Assembly: GCA_947502495.1 (NCBI GenBank)
Contig: CANNAC010000003.1
Span: forward strand, 248,001 to 312,000
Source of the DNA: an uncultured Flavobacteriaceae bacterium
GTDB lineage: Bacteria; Bacteroidota; Bacteroidia; Flavobacteriales; Flavobacteriaceae
Direction: 5' to 3'
DNA length: 64,000 nucleotides
In this document: positions 58,494-64,000 of the stretch, piece after piece
How positions within the stretch are numbered: position 1 is the stretch's first letter
Layout: the number at the start of each line of letters is the position of its first letter
The notes under the pieces: model-generated
Told to the model about the DNA's origin: nothing
Seen by the model: only the letters and a program-made list of their open reading frames with translations
The model's database searches: none
Program-made: the position numbers and the translations under genes

Positions 58494-59498
58494 TTAAGCG
58501 TTTTGCATAAATTCTTCTGCTTTTTCCACCATATTTTTACTTCCACATAAAAAAGGTACTCTTTGGTGAAGTTCTGTAGGTTCAATTTCCATAATTCTAG
58601 TATAACCATCACTCGCTTTTCCGTTTGCTTGTTCTGCTATAAATGCCATTGGATTACACTCGTATAACAGGCGTAATTTACCTTCCGAATTTTTAGAACT
58701 TTTAGGGTACATGTAGATTCCTCCTTTTATCATATTTCTATGAAAATCGGAAACTAAAGATCCAATATATCTGCTGGTGTAAGGTCTGTCGCCTTCTTCC
58801 ATTTGGCAGTATTTAATATAGTTTTTAACACCCTGTGGAAATTGTGCATAGTTCCCTTCATTTACAGAATAGATATTACCATCCTCAGGGAACTGCATAT
58901 CTGGATGCGATAAGTAAAAGGTTCCAATTGCTGGGTTAAGTGTAAATCCATTTACACCATCTCCAGTAGTGTAAACTAACATGGTAGATGTTCCGTAAAC
59001 GATATATCCTGCAGCAACTTGTTGTTCTCCTTTTTGTAAAAAATCTTCTAATGTAACAGGTGTTCCAACAGGAGTTACACGTCTGTATATAGAGAATATA
59101 GTTCCAACAGAAACATTTACGTCTATGTTAGAAGATCCATCTAAAGGATCTATTAGAACAATATACTTGTTTTGATTGTTTTCGTCTTGACTATTAATTG
59201 CAATAAAATCATCTTCTTCTTCACTGGCAATACCACAAACAATATTTCTTTTGGTAAGGGTTTGAATGAATTTTTCGTTAGCATAAACATCCAATTTTTG
59301 TTGGTCTTCACCTTGAATATTTGTGTCTCCAGCTGCACCAATAATATCGACTAAACCTGCTTTGTTTACTTCGTGGTTTACTACTTTTGCTGCTAACCTA
59401 ATGGAGTTGATAAGTCTAGATAACTCGCCAGAAGTATATTTAAAAGATGTTTGGTTTTCTATAATAAATTCTCCTAATGTTTGTTTTGTTCTAGACAT
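58494..59498 (-). CDS. fbp: Fructose-1,6-bisphosphatase class 1
   Basis: [45 protein letters not shown]. Confidence 0.95.
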   Translation of the reverse strand: MSRTKQTLGEFIIENQTSFKYTSGELSRLINSIRLAAKVVNHEVNKAGLVDIIGAAGDTNIQGEDQQKLDVYANEKFIQTLTKRNIVCGIASEEEDDFIAINSQDENNQNKYIVLIDPLDGSSNIDVNVSVGTIFSIYRRVTPVGTPVTLEDFLQKGEQQVAAGYIVYGTSTMLVYTTGDGVNGFTLNPAIGTFYLSHPDMQFPEDGNIYSVNEGNYAQFPQGVKNYIKYCQMEEGDRPYTSRYIGSLVSDFHRNMIKGGIYMYPKSSKNSEGKLRLLYECNPMAFIAEQANGKASDGYTRIMEIEPTELHQRVPFLCGSKNMVEKAEEFMQNA

Positions 59499-59617
59499 AA
59501 TAGCTTTTTAATAGTTTGTACAAATATCGTTTTTTTTAACAAACTATAACGTTATCGTTTTACTTTAATGCATAAAAATTAATGGCTTTAAACTATATTT
59601 GAGAATAAAATAAGTAG

Positions 59618-60097
59618 ATGGACTTTATAATTAGAGAAGCAACAATAAAAGATGCAAAACAAATCTTAGATTTAATTGTAGAATTGGCAGTTTTTGAAAA
59701 GGAACCAGATGCAGTAGAAGTTACGGTTCAAGATTTAGAAAGAGATGGATTTGGAAGTAATCCTGTTTTTAAATGTTTTGTCGCCGAATACCAGAATGAA
59801 ATTGCAGGAATAGCTGTGGTTTATGATAGATATTCTACTTGGAAAGGTAAAATTATTCATCTAGAAGATCTTATTGTTAGTCAGAAATATAGAGGGAAAG
59901 GTCTTGGTACTTTACTTTTGAATCAAGTCGTTATTTATGGAAATAAACTTGGTGTGAAAAGAATCAATTGGGAAGTTATTGATTGGAATGAACCTGCAAT
60001 TAGTTTCTATGAACAAAAAGGAGCAAATGTACTTCGTAATTGGGATGTTGTGCAATTGGATGAAATGGGAATAAAGAATTATTTGTTAAATATATGA
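59618..60097 (+). CDS. GNAT-family N-acetyltransferase
   Basis: IHLEDLIVSQKYRGKGLGTLLLNQVV; NWEVIDWNEPAISFYEQKGA. Confidence 0.9.
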   Translation: MDFIIREATIKDAKQILDLIVELAVFEKEPDAVEVTVQDLERDGFGSNPVFKCFVAEYQNEIAGIAVVYDRYSTWKGKIIHLEDLIVSQKYRGKGLGTLLLNQVVIYGNKLGVKRINWEVIDWNEPAISFYEQKGANVLRNWDVVQLDEMGIKNYLLNI

Positions 60098-61344
60098 TCG
60101 TTTTTAAATTTGGTGGCGCATCCATTAAAGATGCTGAAGGTGTAAAAAACTTGGTAAAAACCTTACACACTGTTGGTTTTGAAAAGACCTTAATTGTGGT
60201 TTCTGCAATGGGGAAAATCACCAATGCTTTAGAACAGGTAATCGATAAATATTATAACGATAAATCGGCATTGCAAAGTGCCATTCAAGAAGTTAAAAAG
60301 TTTCACAATGAAATTTTATTAGATTTATTTCCTAATGAGAGTCACGCGGTGTTTGCCAAAATAAGTAGTTTGTTAGGCGAATTGGATGCTTTTTTTAAAA
60401 CCAATAAATCACCAGATTATAATTACGTGTATGATCAAACCATTTGTTATGGGGAGTTAGCTTCTACAATAATCATTAGTGCGTATTTTAATGAAGTAGG
60501 ATTAAAAAACAACTGGTTAGATGTAAGAGAGTATATTAAAACAGATAATTATTATAGAAGAGCAAATGTAAATTGGGAAATAACGCAAGAACAAATTAGT
60601 ACTAAATTTAATACCAATACGTTAAACATTACACAAGGATTTATTGGTAGTGATGCTAATAATTTCACAACCACTTTAGGTAGAGAAGGAAGTGATTATA
60701 CGGCAGCAATCTTTGCCTATTGTTTAAATGCAGAAAGTGTAACTATCTGGAAGGATGTTCCTGGAGTTTTAAATGCAGACCCGCGTTATTTTGAAAATGC
60801 ACAATTGTTAAACAAAATATCCTATAGAGAAGCGATTGAGTTGGCTTTTTATGGTGCTTCTGTAATTCACCCTAAAACGTTGCAACCTTTACAGCAAAAG
60901 GAAATTCCTTTGTATGTAAAGTCTTTTTTAAATCCGGAAGCGGCAGGAACAAAGGTGAGTAAAGGTGTAGATTTAGATCCCAAAATACCCTGTTTTATTG
61001 TGAAGAAAAATCAGGTGTTAATTTCTCTTTCCTCTTTAGACTTCTCTTATATCGTGGAAGAAAATATTAGTGAAATATTTAGTTTACTGCATTTATATAA
61101 AATGAAAGTAGATGTTATACAAAACTCGGCAATTAGTTTTTCGGTTTGTATTGAAAATAATTATAATAATTTGGGTAAATTGATCCAGCATTTAAAGGCA
61201 AAATTTAGAGTGGTTTATAACGAAGATGTTTCCCTCTATACCATTAGACATAGTAATGATCAAGTTGTTAAGCAATTAGAGAAAGGTAAGGTTGTACTTT
61301 TAAAACAATTAACGCAATCCACTACGCAGATCGTTACTAAGTAA
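60094..61344 (+). CDS. lysC: Aspartate kinase
   Basis: VFKFGGASIKDAEGV; TTLGREGSDYTAAIFAYCL; ATGA overlap with upstream GNAT gene. Confidence 0.92.
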   Translation: MIVFKFGGASIKDAEGVKNLVKTLHTVGFEKTLIVVSAMGKITNALEQVIDKYYNDKSALQSAIQEVKKFHNEILLDLFPNESHAVFAKISSLLGELDAFFKTNKSPDYNYVYDQTICYGELASTIIISAYFNEVGLKNNWLDVREYIKTDNYYRRANVNWEITQEQISTKFNTNTLNITQGFIGSDANNFTTTLGREGSDYTAAIFAYCLNAESVTIWKDVPGVLNADPRYFENAQLLNKISYREAIELAFYGASVIHPKTLQPLQQKEIPLYVKSFLNPEAAGTKVSKGVDLDPKIPCFIVKKNQVLISLSSLDFSYIVEENISEIFSLLHLYKMKVDVIQNSAISFSVCIENNYNNLGKLIQHLKAKFRVVYNEDVSLYTIRHSNDQVVKQLEKGKVVLLKQLTQSTTQIVTK

Positions 61345-61423
61345 ACATTTATTACATTTGCGCTTGCGTATATATTTTTCTGTACGTAAGAAGGTGAAAA
61401 TAAATTAGCATAAAAAAATAAAC

Positions 61424-63244
61424 ATGAGTCTAGTAACCGCAAAAGAAGTAGCAAAAGCCATACACGTAGATAAGTATGGTTTTCTTGGTACATTCTTTGG
61501 TTGGCTTCTAATGAAGGTTTTAAAAATATCAACCTTAAATAGAGTTTACAATAGAAATAAACATTTAGAAGGTTTGCCTTTTTTGGAGGCTATTTTAGAC
61601 GAATTCCAGATAAAATTCGAAATTCCTGAAGAAGATTTAAAACGTTTACCAAAAGATGGAGCATACATAACTGTATCTAACCATCCACTTGGAGGCATCG
61701 ATGGTGTTTTGCTTTTAAAGCTGATGCTAGAGCAAAGAAAAGACTTTAAAATAATTGCTAATTTCTTGCTTCATCGTATTGCGCCTATGAAACCTTTTAT
61801 CATGCCTGTAAATCCTTTTGAAGACAGAAAAGATATTAAGTCTAGTGTTGCAGGTTTTAAAAATTCTATTTTGCATTTACGTGACGGACATCCACTTGGT
61901 GTGTTTCCTGCGGGAGAAGTTTCTACCTATAGAGATGGTAAATTAGTGGTAGATAAACCTTGGGAAGAAACTGCAATCAAGCTTATTAAAAAAGCAGAAG
62001 TTCCTGTAGTGCCTATTTATTTTCACGCAAAGAACTCTAGATTATTTTATAAGCTATCTAAAATTAGCGATACATTTAGAACTGCAAAATTACCATCCGA
62101 AGTTTTAACACAAAAACGTAGAACTATTAAAGTTCGAATAGGAAAACCAATTAGTGTAAAAGATCAAAGTGAGCATGAAACGATTGAAAGTCTATCGGAG
62201 TTTTTAAGAAAGAAAACCTACATGTTATCGCATGCTTTTGAAGATGAACCTAAAATTCTAGAGAACCTTTCTAATACATTAAAAACGCCAGCAAAACCAC
62301 CAAAGCGCATTGTAACTCCAGTAAGTATGGAGTCTATGATAGAAGAAGTGGAAGCGCTACGAAAAGATGATTTAAGGTTGTTACAAAGTAAGAACTATGA
62401 GGTCTTTTTAACACCAGCAAGCAAAATTCCTAATATCCTTCATGAAATTGGTCGTTTACGCGAAATTACATTTAGAGAAGTTGGTGAAGGTACTAATGAA
62501 GCTATAGATTTAGATGATTTTGACAACTATTACCATCACATGTTTCTTTGGGATAACGTAACCAATACATTGGCGGGAGCATATAGAATGGGACTAGGTT
62601 CTCAAATATTTGCTAAATATGGTATTGATGGTTTTTACCTGCAAGATTTGTTTCGATTTGAGCCAGAATTATATAAAATGATGAGCCAATCTATAGAAAT
62701 GGGTAGAGCTTTCATTATTAAAAGTTACCAACAAAAACCAATGCCTTTATTTTTGCTTTGGAAAGGAATTGTACATACTACATTACGTTATCCAGAACAT
62801 AAATTTTTAATTGGTGGTGTAAGTATTAGTAATCAGTTTTCAAATTTCTCAAAATCGTTAATGATCGAGTTTATGAAATCGAATTACTATGATCCTTATG
62901 TTGCGCAATATGTGCATCCTAAAAAAGAATTTAAAGTGGTTTTAAAAGACGCAGATAAAGACTTTGTTTTTGATGCTGCTGAAGCGGATTTAAACAAGTT
63001 CGATAAAATTATTGATGAAGTAGAACCAGGTGCATTACGACTTCCGGTGTTGCTTAAAAAATACATTAAACAGAATGCTAGGTTGGTAGCTTTTAATGTG
63101 GATCCTTTATTTAATAATGCTGTCGATGGTTTAATGTATATTAAAATTGCCGATTTACCAGAAAGCACGGTTCGTCCGGTTATGGAAGAATTTCAAGCAG
63201 AATTAGAACATAAGCTTGCTAGTGAAAACGCAGAAGAAGAATAA
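61424..63244 (+). CDS. Fused PlsC-like acyltransferase / hemolysin-like (OlsB-type) N-acyltransferase, OlsF-like
   Basis: N-terminal ISNHPLGGIDGVLL and GVFPAGEVSTYRDGK; C-terminal IGRLREITFREVGEGT...YYHHMFLWD...GAYRMGLG. Confidence 0.82.
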   Translation: MSLVTAKEVAKAIHVDKYGFLGTFFGWLLMKVLKISTLNRVYNRNKHLEGLPFLEAILDEFQIKFEIPEEDLKRLPKDGAYITVSNHPLGGIDGVLLLKLMLEQRKDFKIIANFLLHRIAPMKPFIMPVNPFEDRKDIKSSVAGFKNSILHLRDGHPLGVFPAGEVSTYRDGKLVVDKPWEETAIKLIKKAEVPVVPIYFHAKNSRLFYKLSKISDTFRTAKLPSEVLTQKRRTIKVRIGKPISVKDQSEHETIESLSEFLRKKTYMLSHAFEDEPKILENLSNTLKTPAKPPKRIVTPVSMESMIEEVEALRKDDLRLLQSKNYEVFLTPASKIPNILHEIGRLREITFREVGEGTNEAIDLDDFDNYYHHMFLWDNVTNTLAGAYRMGLGSQIFAKYGIDGFYLQDLFRFEPELYKMMSQSIEMGRAFIIKSYQQKPMPLFLLWKGIVHTTLRYPEHKFLIGGVSISNQFSNFSKSLMIEFMKSNYYDPYVAQYVHPKKEFKVVLKDADKDFVFDAAEADLNKFDKIIDEVEPGALRLPVLLKKYIKQNARLVAFNVDPLFNNAVDGLMYIKIADLPESTVRPVMEEFQAELEHKLASENAEEE

Positions 63245-63251
63245 AGTTACA

Positions 63252-64000
63252 ATGAAAAGTATTATTGGCATTTTACTTTTTTTTACTAGTCTTACCTATT
63301 CTCAGGAAATTAAGAATATGGTTTTAGATGCGAATACAAAAGAACCATTAGAAGCTGTTTCTGTGTATTTTAATGAAACGACCATTGGCACAACTACAAA
63401 TGGTAATGGATATTTCTCATTAACAGACAAAGTCTCTCCAAATGCTACCTTAGTAATTAGTTTTGTTGGTTATGAAACCAGATTGTTTTCTTTAGAAGAA
63501 ATAAGAGCTTTAGATGTGGTTTACTTGCAAGAAAAAGCAACCAGTTTAAATGAAGTTGTATTAGAAAGAGACTATTGGAGTAGAGAAAAAAAACTAAAAA
63601 TCTTTAGAAGAGAGTTTCTTGGAAATGATGTTGCATCTGTATCTTGTAAGATTAGCAATGAAGACGATATCCGATTAATATATATAGAATCTCAAGGTAT
63701 ATTGTATGCATACTGTGATATCCCAATTCTTATTAAGAATAAGCATCTAGGTTACGATGTGAAGTATAATTTAGTAGATTTTGAGGTGAAGTTTAAACAA
63801 AGTTTAAGCGGGTTAAAATTAGTAGAAAGCGTGTACTATAGCGGTACTAGTTTGTTTGCTGATCGGAATAAAAAAACCAAGAAGAAACATCTTTCGCAAA
63901 GAAAAAAGGAATATTTAGGTTCTGCGCTTCACTTCATGAGGTCTTTAGCAAAAAAGGAAATCATAGAGAATAATTTTGAGGTTTATATAAAAGATCCTTC
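63252..64000 (+). CDS. Carboxypeptidase-regulatory-like domain protein, truncated by window end
   Basis: MKSIIGILLFFTSLTYSQEIKNMVLDANTKEPLEAVSVYFNETTIGTTTNGNGYFSLTDK...LNEVVLER; frame open to window end. Confidence 0.78.
   Translation, partial: MKSIIGILLFFTSLTYSQEIKNMVLDANTKEPLEAVSVYFNETTIGTTTNGNGYFSLTDKVSPNATLVISFVGYETRLFSLEEIRALDVVYLQEKATSLNEVVLERDYWSREKKLKIFRREFLGNDVASVSCKISNEDDIRLIYIESQGILYAYCDIPILIKNKHLGYDVKYNLVDFEVKFKQSLSGLKLVESVYYSGTSLFADRNKKTKKKHLSQRKKEYLGSALHFMRSLAKKEIIENNFEVYIKDP

Noticed and set aside
61260-61532. Minus-strand 90-aa ORF across the lysC/OlsF-like junction
   Set aside because: Antisense to two well-supported genes; no family resemblance.
1-64000. CRISPR array, tRNA or rRNA genes
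   Set aside because: No regular 25-40 bp direct repeats with spacers, no tRNA T-loop/acceptor patterns and no rRNA stretches recognised on reading both strands; a tRNAscan/CRISPR tool run was not possible.

Overview
AT-rich (low-GC) chromosomal window with clear Bacteroidota/Flavobacteriia character: SusC/SusD pair, Bacteroidota-type promoters (TTG-N19-TAnnTTTG), DUF983, S66 LD-carboxypeptidase, MetRS with C-terminal tRNA-binding domain. The dominant structure is an alginate utilisation locus (~4.3-28.8 kb, all on the minus strand): four PL7-like lyases, one PL6, one PL17, KdgF-like cupin, two SDR/DEH-reductase candidates, MFS transporter, KDG kinase, KDPG aldolase, SusC/SusD, a PKD surface lipoprotein and a FadR/GntR regulator. 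An unexpected gluconokinase / 6-phosphogluconate dehydrogenase / Nramp-like permease module lies between two paralogous PL7 genes. The strongest regulatory observation is a near-identical 25-bp tandem palindrome (TTGGTTTACCAGATTGGTTTACCAA) that overlaps a perfect TTG-N19-TATATTTG promoter upstream of both susC and the outlying PL7 gene. The susC copy is followed by a terminator-like hairpin within a ~200-nt leader. The rest of the window is mostly housekeeping (ssb, tex, metG, mfd, fbp, lysC), a TetR-linked redox/detox operon with two matching palindromic operators, and a Ras-like small GTPase module (coiled-coil protein, roadblock/longin-like protein, GTPase, soluble hybrid histidine kinase). 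Short GAGAT...ATGACA palindromic repeats occur between genes and also in-frame inside metG and mfd. No tRNA, rRNA, CRISPR array, transposase or prophage was recognised. All family calls come from reading the translations; no database search was run.
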